Both the position numbers and the translations under genes were made by a program. The notes under the pieces were generated by a model. That model was not told where the DNA came from. It did not search any database and saw only the letters and a list, made by a program, of their open reading frames with translations. From an uncultured Opitutaceae bacterium (lineage in GTDB: Bacteria; Verrucomicrobiota; Verrucomicrobiia; Opitutales; Opitutaceae): a stretch of 8,910 nt of DNA. Positions 1 to 5,884 of this stretch are shown piece by piece; position 1 is the stretch's first letter, and every line of letters begins with the position of its first letter. The stretch covers positions 1-8,910 of the forward strand of contig CALFNJ010000504.1 of assembly GCA_937902865.1 (NCBI GenBank). Direction: 5' to 3'.

Positions 1-965
1 GTGAGGATCTTGTCCTTCGGCGGCGCGAAAATCTTCTTCGCGTCCGTCGCGTACCAGGAGCCGCCCGGGAACTTGGCGATCGCCTGTTTGATGATACGCA
101 CCGACTGACGCATCTCCTCGCCACGGACGAGATAGCGATCGTAGCAGTCGCCCGTCGCGCCGACCGGCACGTCGAACTCGTACTGCTCGTAGCCGCTGTA
201 CGGCTTGTCCTTGCGGAGATCGAGCGGAACGCCGGAGCCGCGCAGGTTCGGGCCCGTCAGGCCGTAGGCGATCGCCTCCTCGCGGGTGATCACGCCGACG
301 CCGACGGTGCGGTCCATGAAGATCTTGTTCCGGGTGAGCAGATTCAGGATCTGCTCGAGAATCGGCAGGAACTGGTCGCAGAACGCGTTCACGCGATCCG
401 TCCAGCCCTCGGGCACGTCGCGCGCCACGCCGCCGATGCGGGTGTAGCTCGTGGTGAAACGGGCGCCAGTCAGCTCCTCGAACAGTTTGTAGAGCTTCTC
501 GCGCTCCGTGAACGTGTAGAGAAACACCGTCCAGGCACCGACATCGATGCCGTACGCGCCAAGGCCGAGCAGATGCGCCGAGATGCGGGCCAACTCCGCG
601 GTGATCACGCGGATCGCCTGGCAGCGGGCCGGGACTTCGAGTTTCGCGAGCTTCTCGACCGCGATGGCATAGGCCATGTTGTTCGCGAGCGGCGCGAGAT
701 AATCCAACCGGTCCGTGTAGGGCACGAACTGGTTGTAAGTCATGTTCTCGGCGATCTTCTCGTCGCCGCGGTGCAGGTAGCCGATGACCGGATCCGCCTG
801 GGTCACGATCTCGCCGTCGAGCTCCATCTGGATGCGGAGCACGCCATGGGTGGACGGGTGCGAGGGTCCCATCGAGAGGGACATCTTCTCGGTCTGAAAC
901 TCCTGCGACGCGACCGCGCCGGCGGCTTTGGCGCCGCTGTCGGGAAAGGCAAAATCAGTGGCCAT
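1..965 (-). CDS. nuoD: NADH-quinone oxidoreductase subunit D (partial, 3' end beyond left edge)
   Basis: This is the 49-kDa subunit of the peripheral arm of respiratory complex I; with NuoB it forms the quinone-binding pocket. The frame is open for 321 codons from the ATG at 965 to the left edge. The usual length is near 400 aa, so roughly the last quarter is outside. Visible family motifs are GPSHPSTHGVLRI (residues 33-45, with the conserved His 36 and His 40), ENMTYNQFVPYTDRLDY (73-89, with the Tyr of the quinone site at about 83), ARISAHLLGLGAYGIDVGA (126-144), and TGPNLRGSG (237-245). The first 27 residues precede the conserved part and are not conserved. The ATG at 965 is the first in-frame start after nuoC and lies 36 nt beyond its stop. 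There is no Shine-Dalgarno sequence in front of it, so translation may be coupled to nuoC. NuoC and NuoD are separate proteins here, not fused as in Escherichia coli. Identity is very secure; the exact start is less so. Confidence 0.96.
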   Translation of the reverse strand, partial: MATDFAFPDSGAKAAGAVASQEFQTEKMSLSMGPSHPSTHGVLRIQMELDGEIVTQADPVIGYLHRGDEKIAENMTYNQFVPYTDRLDYLAPLANNMAYAIAVEKLAKLEVPARCQAIRVITAELARISAHLLGLGAYGIDVGAWTVFLYTFTEREKLYKLFEELTGARFTTSYTRIGGVARDVPEGWTDRVNAFCDQFLPILEQILNLLTRNKIFMDRTVGVGVITREEAIAYGLTGPNLRGSGVPLDLRKDKPYSGYEQYEFDVPVGATGDCYDRYLVRGEEMRQSVRIIKQAIAKFPGGSWYATDAKKIFAPPKDKIL

Positions 966-1005
966 GGCGGTCGAAGTGGTCCGGGTTCAGTGGCTCGAAA
1001 ATCAT
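955..1005 (-). other. Possible 16-codon coupling ORF at the nuoC/nuoD junction
   Basis: An ATG at 1005 overlaps the nuoC stop codon as ATGA. It opens a 16-codon frame (MIFEPLNPDHFDRHGH) whose TGA at 957-955 lies just past the nuoD ATG at 965, in a different frame. The arrangement could carry ribosomes that finish nuoC to the nuoD start, which has no Shine-Dalgarno sequence of its own. It may equally be chance, or the remnant of an older nuoD start disrupted by a frameshift. I see no evidence that the peptide has a function. Confidence 0.25.
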
Positions 1006-1625
1006 TCCGTTTTCTCCCGGCGCTCGTTCCAGCTCTCGTCCTTCGCGCGCGGTTCCGCGTCGGTGAGGTTCATTTCGCCCGGGCTCGCGACAAACGGTCC
1101 GCCCGCCATCGGCGCGGCGATCGCCTTCGCGCCGGTCTCGGCGACGATGTCGGGATCGGGCAGCGGAGTCTCAATGCCGGCGAGGGGGAACTCCTTGCGG
1201 AGCGGAAAATGCGGATAGCCGTCCCACATCAGGATGCGGCGCAGGTCGGGATGGCCGGCGAACTTGATCCCGAACATGTCGTACACCTCGCGCTCGTGCC
1301 AGTTGGCGCCCGGCCAGAGATTGACGACACTCGGCGCCTCCGGAGCGGTGTCGCTCGCGCAGTTCGCGGCCACCCGCAGGTAGGCATGACCGGAGGTCGA
1401 CAGGAGGTGGTAAACCATCGTGAACCGGGGCGAGGCGCCCTCGGCCCAGTCGATCGCGGTCACGTCCGTCAGCAGATCGAAGGTAAACTCGTCGCGCAAG
1501 GACCTCAGCACCGCCGGGAGGTCAGCGATGGGCACATTGACCGCCGGGTGATCGAGACTGGCACGGTCGGTCACCTGGGGAAACCTGGCCTTCAGGGCGG
1601 TCGTGGCGTCGGCGGGGGCGGACAT
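1002..1625 (-). CDS. nuoC: NADH-quinone oxidoreductase subunit C
   Basis: This is the 30-kDa subunit of the complex I peripheral arm, a structural partner of NuoD and NuoB with no redox centre of its own. The 207-aa protein carries the family signature near residues 109-146: WHEREVYDMFGIKFAGHPDL followed by RRILMWDGYPHFPLRKEFPL. The N-terminal half (about 13-95) has the expected alternating pattern, including FDLLTDVTAIDW (49-60) and FTMVYHLLS (68-76). The tail after about 150 is rich in Ala, Pro and Glu, is not part of the conserved domain, and looks lineage-specific. It sits between nuoB (39-nt gap) and nuoD (36-nt gap) on the same strand, so the three are almost certainly one operon. The ATG at 1625 is chosen because the conserved domain begins shortly after it and nuoB ends just upstream. 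The bases before it are pyrimidine-rich, with no ribosome-binding site. Confidence 0.96.
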   Translation of the reverse strand: MSAPADATTALKARFPQVTDRASLDHPAVNVPIADLPAVLRSLRDEFTFDLLTDVTAIDWAEGASPRFTMVYHLLSTSGHAYLRVAANCASDTAPEAPSVVNLWPGANWHEREVYDMFGIKFAGHPDLRRILMWDGYPHFPLRKEFPLAGIETPLPDPDIVAETGAKAIAAPMAGGPFVASPGEMNLTDAEPRAKDESWNERREKTE

Positions 1626-1664
1626 TGCAGCGATGGGAGGCGAAAAAGGGGCCGGCGCAGGGCG

Positions 1665-2174
1665 TCAGGCCGAGAGAAGGTTTTTGGAGGACGGTTCGCG
1701 TTTGATCTTCGACTGAAGCTTGATGAGGGCGTCGAGCAGCGCCTCCGGACGCGGGGGGCAGCCGCTGATATAGACGTCCACCGGCACGATCCGGTCCACG
1801 CCCTGTAGCACCGAGTAGCTGCGGTACATCCCACCCGAGCTGGCGCAGGCGCCCATGGCGATGACCCACTTCGGCTCGGCCATCTGGTCGTAGATCCGGC
1901 GGACCGCCGTGGCCATCTTGTAGGTCACGGTGCCGGCCACGATCATGCAATCGGCCTGGCGGGGGGAAAAACGCATCACTTCCGCGCCAAAGCGCGCGAT
2001 GTCGAACCGGCTGGCGCCGACCGCCATCAGTTCGATGGCGCAGCAGGCCAGACCCATGGGCATCGGCCAGACGGAGCTGGTCCGGATCCAGTTGATGACC
2101 GCATCGAGCTGCGAGACCACAACTTCGCCCTCTACCTTGCTGTTATAGGCCAATTCGGTGTTCGCGGTGACCAT
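1665..2174 (-). CDS. nuoB: NADH-quinone oxidoreductase subunit B (cluster N2 subunit)
   Basis: NuoB holds the [4Fe-4S] cluster N2, the last carrier before quinone in complex I. The 169-aa product has all four expected ligands: the tandem Cys 44-Cys 45 in PMGLACCAIELMA (39-51), Cys 110 in AMGACASSGGMY (106-117), and Cys 139 in YISGCPPRPEAL (135-146). The motif WPMPMGLACC and the RFDIARFGAEVMRFSPRQAD stretch (56-75) are typical of the family. The frame stays open upstream to an ATG at 2309. The 45 extra residues would be unconserved and rich in Ser, Arg and Thr, so the ATG at 2174 (MVTANTELAYNSKVEGE) is preferred, although it lacks a Shine-Dalgarno sequence. It is the first nuo gene of the run; nuoA, its usual upstream neighbour, is absent. 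The promoter is expected in 2175-2393, but no convincing -35/-10 pair was found. Confidence 0.96.
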   Translation of the reverse strand: MVTANTELAYNSKVEGEVVVSQLDAVINWIRTSSVWPMPMGLACCAIELMAVGASRFDIARFGAEVMRFSPRQADCMIVAGTVTYKMATAVRRIYDQMAEPKWVIAMGACASSGGMYRSYSVLQGVDRIVPVDVYISGCPPRPEALLDALIKLQSKIKREPSSKNLLSA

Positions 2175-2196
2175 GGAGGGAAGTGTTGAAGTTAAA

Positions 2197-2209
2197 GACG
2201 TAAAACGTC
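2197..2209. promoter_or_regulatory. Small palindrome in the nuoB leader
   Basis: GACGT-AAA-ACGTC is a perfect 5-bp inverted repeat with a 3-nt centre, lying 23 bp upstream of the nuoB ATG. It could be a protein-binding site or a weak hairpin in the leader. Its size makes chance occurrence quite possible. Confidence 0.2.
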
Positions 2210-2247
2210 CGACCGTACCAGCCGGAGAAGGTCGCGCAAGATGCTTT

Positions 2248-2266
2248 TCCGAAAAGTTTTTTCGGA
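2248..2266. promoter_or_regulatory. 8-bp inverted repeat in the nuoB leader
   Basis: TCCGAAAA and TTTTCGGA form perfect 8-bp arms around a 3-nt loop, 74 bp upstream of the nuoB start. On neither strand is the hairpin followed by a T-run, so it does not look like an intrinsic terminator. It could be an operator or a leader hairpin for the nuo operon. No regulator family is recognised from the half-site. Confidence 0.25.
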
Positions 2267-2393
2267 GCGCAGCACGCGCGTTGCCGACGCATGGCAAAAC
2301 GTTTTTCACGGTCTCTGGTTACGCAAATTTCGATCCGACTGATCTGTCAGAAGCCACGCCAAGCGGCGTCGGCCTCGGCAAAATGAGTTATCT

Positions 2394-2425
2394 GGAACTT
2401 AGGAACTCAGGAAATCAGGAATCGG
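2394..2425. repeat. Four tandem 8-bp GGAA-type units
   Basis: The units read GGAACTTA, GGAACTCA, GGAAATCA and GGAATCGG: four imperfect copies of an 8-bp word, 16 bp before the long hairpin. It appears to be the edge of the repeat island rather than part of a gene. Confidence 0.55.
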
Positions 2426-2441
2426 CAATCGAACCTGCAGG

Positions 2442-2516
2442 ATTTCACCACAGAGGCACGGAGACACCGAGACGATCATCAGATTTCTCGGTGCCTCCGT
2501 GCCTCTGTGGTGAAAT
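2442..2516. repeat. Long inverted repeat (31-bp arms), dispersed-hairpin type
   Basis: The left arm (2442-2472) and right arm (2486-2516) are complementary at 30 of 31 positions, around a 13-nt loop. The arm contains CACAGAGGCACGGAGACACC. I recall very similar 'CACAGAGGCACGGAGACAC' hairpins dispersed between genes in Verrucomicrobiota and Planctomycetota genomes, which suggests a multi-copy non-coding element, but copy number was not checked. The stem is too regular to be chance. There is no T-run after either arm, so an intrinsic terminator is unlikely. The element lies between the kinase stop and the nuo leader, both on the minus strand. Confidence 0.85.
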
Positions 2517-2572
2517 TCCGACTCAGGATGCTGCCGTTCGGTTCTTTTCCCGATTTTCTCGGCTCCGACATT

Positions 2573-2608
2573 CGAAATCCAAAATCGAAAATCCAAACTC
2601 CAAAATCT
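2573..2608. repeat. A-rich oligonucleotide repeat abutting the kinase stop codon
   Basis: Degenerate copies of CGAAATCCAAAAT and AAAATCCAAACTCCAAAAT follow one another. The run ends at 2608, directly against the kinase stop codon (2609-2611). Read on the coding strand it is a T- and G-rich run of GATTTTGGA-like words beginning immediately after the stop. This looks like the low-complexity sequence commonly found after genes in Planctomycetota and Verrucomicrobiota. No function is assigned. Confidence 0.6.
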
Positions 2609-5284
2609 CTAAGCGCTGCGCTTCCCCGCCGTCGTCGCGACCAGCAGCGCTTCCGTGAGCACGGGCCGGGTCACCGGCTTGAGGATGAAATCGTCCATGC
2701 CGGCGGCGCGGCAGGCCTCGCGTTCCTCCTGCGACGCTCCAGCCGTCAGCGCCACCACCCGGACTTGCCGGTTGAGCGGTCCGCAATCGCCTGCACGCAA
2801 CCGACGGGTCGCCTCGAGTCCGTCCATCTCGGGCATCTGGACATCCATGAGCACGAGGTCGAACGGATCGGTGCGCAGGCGTTCGAGCGCCTTCTCGCCC
2901 CGGTCGGTCACTGCCGGCGCGTAGCCGAGCGAGGTCAGCATCATGGAGATGACCCGCAGGTTCACCGGGTTGTCGTCGACGGCGAGGATCCGCAGCGGGT
3001 GCTGTAACGCGAAGAGCGGGGCTTTCGGCGCGGCCACGCTCGGCTCTGCGGCCAACGACGCCGGGCGGCCCGCAACCGCGGCGTTGCCCCGCAGGACGCC
3101 CATCACCGTGGCGACAAACTTCCGGTTCCGGATCGGCTTGGTCACCACCGCTGCAAACAGGGAGGCCGCGCTATCGTTGGGAGAAAGGTGCACCGACGTT
3201 ACCAGCATCAGCGGCAGTGTCGGATACTGCATCCGCAGGCTGCGGGCCAGGGTGATGCCGTCCATCATCGGCATCATGTAATCCAGGATCGCGAGATCGA
3301 ATGTTTCCCGGGTCAGGACAACGAGTGCCGCTTCGGCGGACTCCACCGAGGTCAACCGCGCGCCGTAGGGCTCGAAAATCCGTTCGAACAGGCGCCGGTT
3401 CGCCTCGTAGTCGTCGATCACCAAAAACCGGCGGCCGCGCAGCGCCCGCTCCACTTCCGAAACCGACCAGCTTGATCCCGGCTCCACTTCCTCGGTCCGT
3501 TTCGCCGCCGGCGCCGCGAGCGTGAAATGAAAATCGGTCCCCTTCCCCAGCACGCTCGTGACGTTGATCTCTCCGCCCATCGCCTCCACGAGCCGCCGGG
3601 AAATCGCGAGCCCGAGGCCCGTGCCGCCGTGCGTGCGGGTGATCGACGAATCCACCTGCGAGAACGGTTTGAACAGCCGCTCGATCCGGTCCGGCGGAAT
3701 GCCGATGCCAGTGTCGCGGACATGGAAAGAAAGAGAGTCGCTGCCCGAGCCGGCGGGAGCGCGGGCGACCGTCAGCTCGATATGTCCCGTCGCGGTGAAC
3801 TTCACTGCATTGCCCGCGAGATTGAGCAGGATCTGCCGCAGGCGGGTCGGGTCCGTGGAAACGATCGGCGGCACGTCCGGCTCGATCCAGTACACCAGTT
3901 CGAGGCGCTTCGCGCTCGCGGACGTGCTCAGCAGGCCGAGGACGTCGTCGATCAAATCGGACAGCACCACCGGACGCGATTCGAGTTCCACCCGGCCGGC
4001 CTCGAGCTTCGTGTAGTCGAGGATGTCATTGATCACCGTCAGCAGCGCCTCGCTCGAACCGGTGATCGTGCGGACGAAATCGCGCTGCTGCTCGTCGAGC
4101 CGGGTTTCCGAGAGGAGATTGGCGAAACCGATGACGCCGTTCATCGGCGTGCGGATCTCGTGGCTCATCATCGCGAGGAACTGGTTCTTCGCCTTCGCCG
4201 CGGCCTCCGAGGCTTCCTGCACTTCATCGACCATGTCCTGCACGACCGGGCGGATGTAGCGGCTGAAATACAGCCAGGTCAGCGGCAGCAGCGTGACCAC
4301 GATGAGCGCCGCCAGGCCGATAGCCGCGTTGCGCTCGTGCTTCACGTGGGTGATCTGATCCTCGAGCAAGTGGTCGAGCTGCACCGCGGAAAAACGCCAG
4401 AACTCCATCGAGTCCGTGTACGCGGCGCGGAGAATTCCCTCCCAGTCCGCCGCGTGCGCCGGCGCCTGGTTCGCCGGATTGAGCGCCTCGGACAGGCGAT
4501 GCAGCGTGCTCAGGAACGTGGCGGCGGCGGGCGGATAATCGCGGTGAAAGGCGGGCGATACATGCGCCGATTTCGCGTCGGCCTCCAGGGCCAGCCGGAT
4601 GTTGCGCTCGAGGCGGGGCATTTCCTTTTCGAGCTGACGGAAAAACACCCCCGCGACCCGCGCCCGTTCGCCGGGCTCAATCGGCGCGCTCCATCCCATC
4701 AATTGCTCGCACATCTGCACGAGGCGCTCGAGATGCACCGGCAGGCCGAACGCCATCGTGTCGGTGACATAACCCGTCTCGGGCTCGGTGCTGAACGTCA
4801 GCCCCGCCGCGTCGCTCGTGTGGGCGATCAGCGCGTGGAGCTGGCCGACGAGCATCACGAGATCCTCGAACCGCTCCTGCGTGCCCAAGGGTGATTGCTT
4901 GGCGTCATCCCAGGCCGCGCGCAGCTGCGTCGCCGTGAGATTGGCGGTGCGCCGATCCGCCGACGCGAGCCCGAATGGAAAAAGCTGCGGCGCCGTTTCC
5001 CGCTCGAGCGTTTCCAGCTTCGCCAGTTCGAGATCGATCTGATTCTCCGCGGTGGAGGCCAGGCGCCAGCCCCAGATTTCCCGCACGACCTGGTCATGCA
5101 CCTCGATCAACTGGCGGATGTAGGTGACGCCGACCCGTTCGCGCTCGGTGAGGACGATCCGGCCGCGGATGTCCGTAATCATGAAGAAAAGCGCCAGTCC
5201 GCCGAGAGGAAGCGCATATCCGACCGCCAGCCAGGCAATGCGCCAGAGGAGGAGCGTGCGATTCTTCTTCGTGCGATGGGACAT
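2609..5284 (-). CDS. Membrane-bound hybrid histidine kinase with two receiver domains
   Basis: The 891-aa protein is a hybrid sensor kinase. Residues 11-36 form the first membrane helix and 321-340 the second. The roughly 280 residues between are extracytoplasmic, predicted mostly helical, and match no sensor fold I can name. A short linker of about 25 residues, with no clear HAMP domain, leads to HisKA with the phosphoacceptor His 375 in MMSHEIRTPMNG. The ATPase domain has N-box Asn 488 and Asn 492, the G1 box DTGIGI (524-529), the F box (538-541) and GGTGLGLA (553-560). Receiver 1 (about 619-730) has Asp 624/Asp 625, phosphoacceptor Asp 668 and Lys 716. Receiver 2 (about 764-882) has Asp 770/Asp 771, Asp 814, Thr 847 and Lys 869. 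Every catalytic residue is present. No HPt or output domain exists. The ATG at 5284 precedes a basic stretch and the first membrane helix; an in-frame ATG at 5443 would add an Arg/Pro-rich, unconserved extension. The signal sensed is unknown. Confidence 0.93.
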   Translation of the reverse strand: MSHRTKKNRTLLLWRIAWLAVGYALPLGGLALFFMITDIRGRIVLTERERVGVTYIRQLIEVHDQVVREIWGWRLASTAENQIDLELAKLETLERETAPQLFPFGLASADRRTANLTATQLRAAWDDAKQSPLGTQERFEDLVMLVGQLHALIAHTSDAAGLTFSTEPETGYVTDTMAFGLPVHLERLVQMCEQLMGWSAPIEPGERARVAGVFFRQLEKEMPRLERNIRLALEADAKSAHVSPAFHRDYPPAAATFLSTLHRLSEALNPANQAPAHAADWEGILRAAYTDSMEFWRFSAVQLDHLLEDQITHVKHERNAAIGLAALIVVTLLPLTWLYFSRYIRPVVQDMVDEVQEASEAAAKAKNQFLAMMSHEIRTPMNGVIGFANLLSETRLDEQQRDFVRTITGSSEALLTVINDILDYTKLEAGRVELESRPVVLSDLIDDVLGLLSTSASAKRLELVYWIEPDVPPIVSTDPTRLRQILLNLAGNAVKFTATGHIELTVARAPAGSGSDSLSFHVRDTGIGIPPDRIERLFKPFSQVDSSITRTHGGTGLGLAISRRLVEAMGGEINVTSVLGKGTDFHFTLAAPAAKRTEEVEPGSSWSVSEVERALRGRRFLVIDDYEANRRLFERIFEPYGARLTSVESAEAALVVLTRETFDLAILDYMMPMMDGITLARSLRMQYPTLPLMLVTSVHLSPNDSAASLFAAVVTKPIRNRKFVATVMGVLRGNAAVAGRPASLAAEPSVAAPKAPLFALQHPLRILAVDDNPVNLRVISMMLTSLGYAPAVTDRGEKALERLRTDPFDLVLMDVQMPEMDGLEATRRLRAGDCGPLNRQVRVVALTAGASQEEREACRAAGMDDFILKPVTRPVLTEALLVATTAGKRSA

Positions 5285-5415
5285 ATTCGCGGAAAAACGC
5301 CGGGGGTTGGCTCGCCGTCGCGGTGGCGGGCCCGAGCGAAATCTCGGAGCCGCGACTGCGGGGCACCGCATTTCAAAGGGAATCGCCGCGCGGAGGAAAG
5401 CGGAGAAAACCCCTA

Positions 5416-5441
5416 GTGGCCGGCTGATGGCCGGCGGCCAC
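5416..5441. repeat. GC-rich hairpin with internal direct repeat
   Basis: GTGGCCG (5416-5422) pairs with CGGCCAC (5435-5441). Inside it, TGGCCGGC occurs twice in direct orientation (5417-5424 and 5428-5435), so several alternative stems are possible. There is no T-run on either side. It joins the AACGTT array without a gap and may be part of the same element. Confidence 0.45.
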
Positions 5442-5479
5442 AACGTTCAACGTCCAACGCTCAACGTTGAACGTTCAAC
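5441..5479. repeat. AACGTT-type short repeat array with nested palindromes
   Basis: About five 7-8-bp units related to TCAACGT lie head to tail over 39 bp. The last units include the perfect palindromes TCAACGTTGA (5461-5470) and GTTGAACGTTCAAC (5466-5479), which overlap by five bases. This resembles the AACGTT low-complexity runs I associate with Verrucomicrobiota intergenic DNA. It could also bind a dimeric protein. Neither idea was tested. Confidence 0.55.
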
Positions 5480-5524
5480 TCGGCGGAAAGCCCTCAAGCA
5501 TGCGTTCAACCGTCTGCTCCTACC

Positions 5525-5599
5525 GGTGGCCGTCGACCTCCGGGCGACCGTGTTTGACAACGCTCTTGCAGAACCGTCGCCCGGAGGTCGACGGCCACC
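5525..5599. repeat. Perfect 24-bp inverted repeat with 27-nt loop
   Basis: The left arm (5525-5548) and right arm (5576-5599) are exact reverse complements over 24 bp, each containing the palindromic core GTCGAC and the word CTCCGGGCGAC or its complement. The loop is 5549-5575. There is no transposase and no T-run beside it. The form fits a dispersed hairpin element (REP/REPIN or a very small MITE-like unit), or an RNA hairpin. I have the impression that similar GTCGACCTCCGGGCGAC repeats occur in other Opitutaceae genomes, but this was not checked. Confidence 0.8.
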
Positions 5600-5728
5600 T
5601 CAATCCAAAATGGCGGTCCCCTTCTCCCGGCTTCTGAATTCCGCGTTGACCCACGCCCTGACGGGGCCTTTCTTCTCGACCCTTCGACAGACACCGGCAG
5701 CCACCAGAAATGGGCCGGTGGGACACCC

Positions 5729-5818
<90 letters not shown>

Positions 5819-5837
5819 GTTCCGCCTGACATAAACG

Positions 5838-5866
5838 AAACCCGGCTTTGCGCTGCGCGGGGTTTT
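5838..5866 (+). terminator. Probable intrinsic terminator after tRNA-Ser
   Basis: AAACCC (5838-5843) pairs with GGGTTT (5860-5865) around a loop containing smaller GCGC pairings, and the 3' side runs into TTTT (5863-5866). It starts 20 nt after the tRNA CCA end and finishes 18 nt before the sufU start. The stem is short and imperfect above six pairs, so read-through into sufU is possible. Confidence 0.45.
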
Positions 5867-5884
5867 CACTATGGTCGGGGTTCC

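Larger units (their letters stand above)
2175..2608. other. Intergenic region: nuoB leader plus repeat island, no gene seen
   Basis: These 434 bases between nuoB and the kinase gene contain no ORF that resembles a protein. I looked specifically for a NuoA-like membrane protein and found none. The half next to nuoB (2175-2393) is presumably its promoter and leader and holds two small palindromes. The half next to the kinase stop (2394-2608) is a stack of repeats, annotated separately: four 8-bp GGAA units, a 31-bp-arm hairpin, and an A-rich oligonucleotide run. Base composition is visibly more AT-rich than in the flanking genes. Confidence 0.8.
5285..5728. other. Intergenic region between kinase gene and tRNA-Ser, no gene seen
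   Basis: These 444 bases separate the divergently oriented kinase gene and tRNA-Ser. No ORF here resembles a protein. The first 130 bases (5285-5415) should carry the kinase promoter, but I find no clear -35/-10 pair. The stretch 5416-5599 is repeat-rich: a GC hairpin, an AACGTT array and a perfect inverted repeat, each listed separately. From 5600 to 5728 there is only unremarkable sequence that presumably contains the tRNA promoter. Confidence 0.75.

Noticed and set aside
573..1808. A 411-codon open frame on the plus strand opposite nuoD, nuoC and nuoB
   Set aside because: It is an Arg/Gly/His-rich antisense shadow of three secure genes, with no recognisable motif. Long antisense frames are expected in GC-rich coding DNA.
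2175..2309. Longer NuoB starting at 2309
   Set aside because: The 45 extra residues are unconserved in character, and the family N-terminus fits the ATG at 2174.
2158..2658. A 166-codon plus-strand frame across the nuoB leader and repeat island
   Set aside because: The product is translated hairpin and A-rich repeat, with no conserved feature.
3527..4894. A 455-codon open frame on the plus strand opposite the hybrid kinase
   Set aside because: It is antisense to a kinase with every catalytic motif in place. Its composition (Arg, His, Glu, Asp) is typical of a mirrored GC-rich frame.
5416..5599. CRISPR array or insertion sequence
   Set aside because: The short units are not separated by regular unique spacers, there is no transposase or cas gene, and the inverted repeats are single hairpins rather than termini around a gene.
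5646..5674. Possible tRNA promoter, TTGACC with a 17-bp spacer to TTTCTT
   Set aside because: The -10 element matches consensus at only three positions, and similar weak pairs can be found nearby (for example ending at 5711). It is not supportable without a mapped start.
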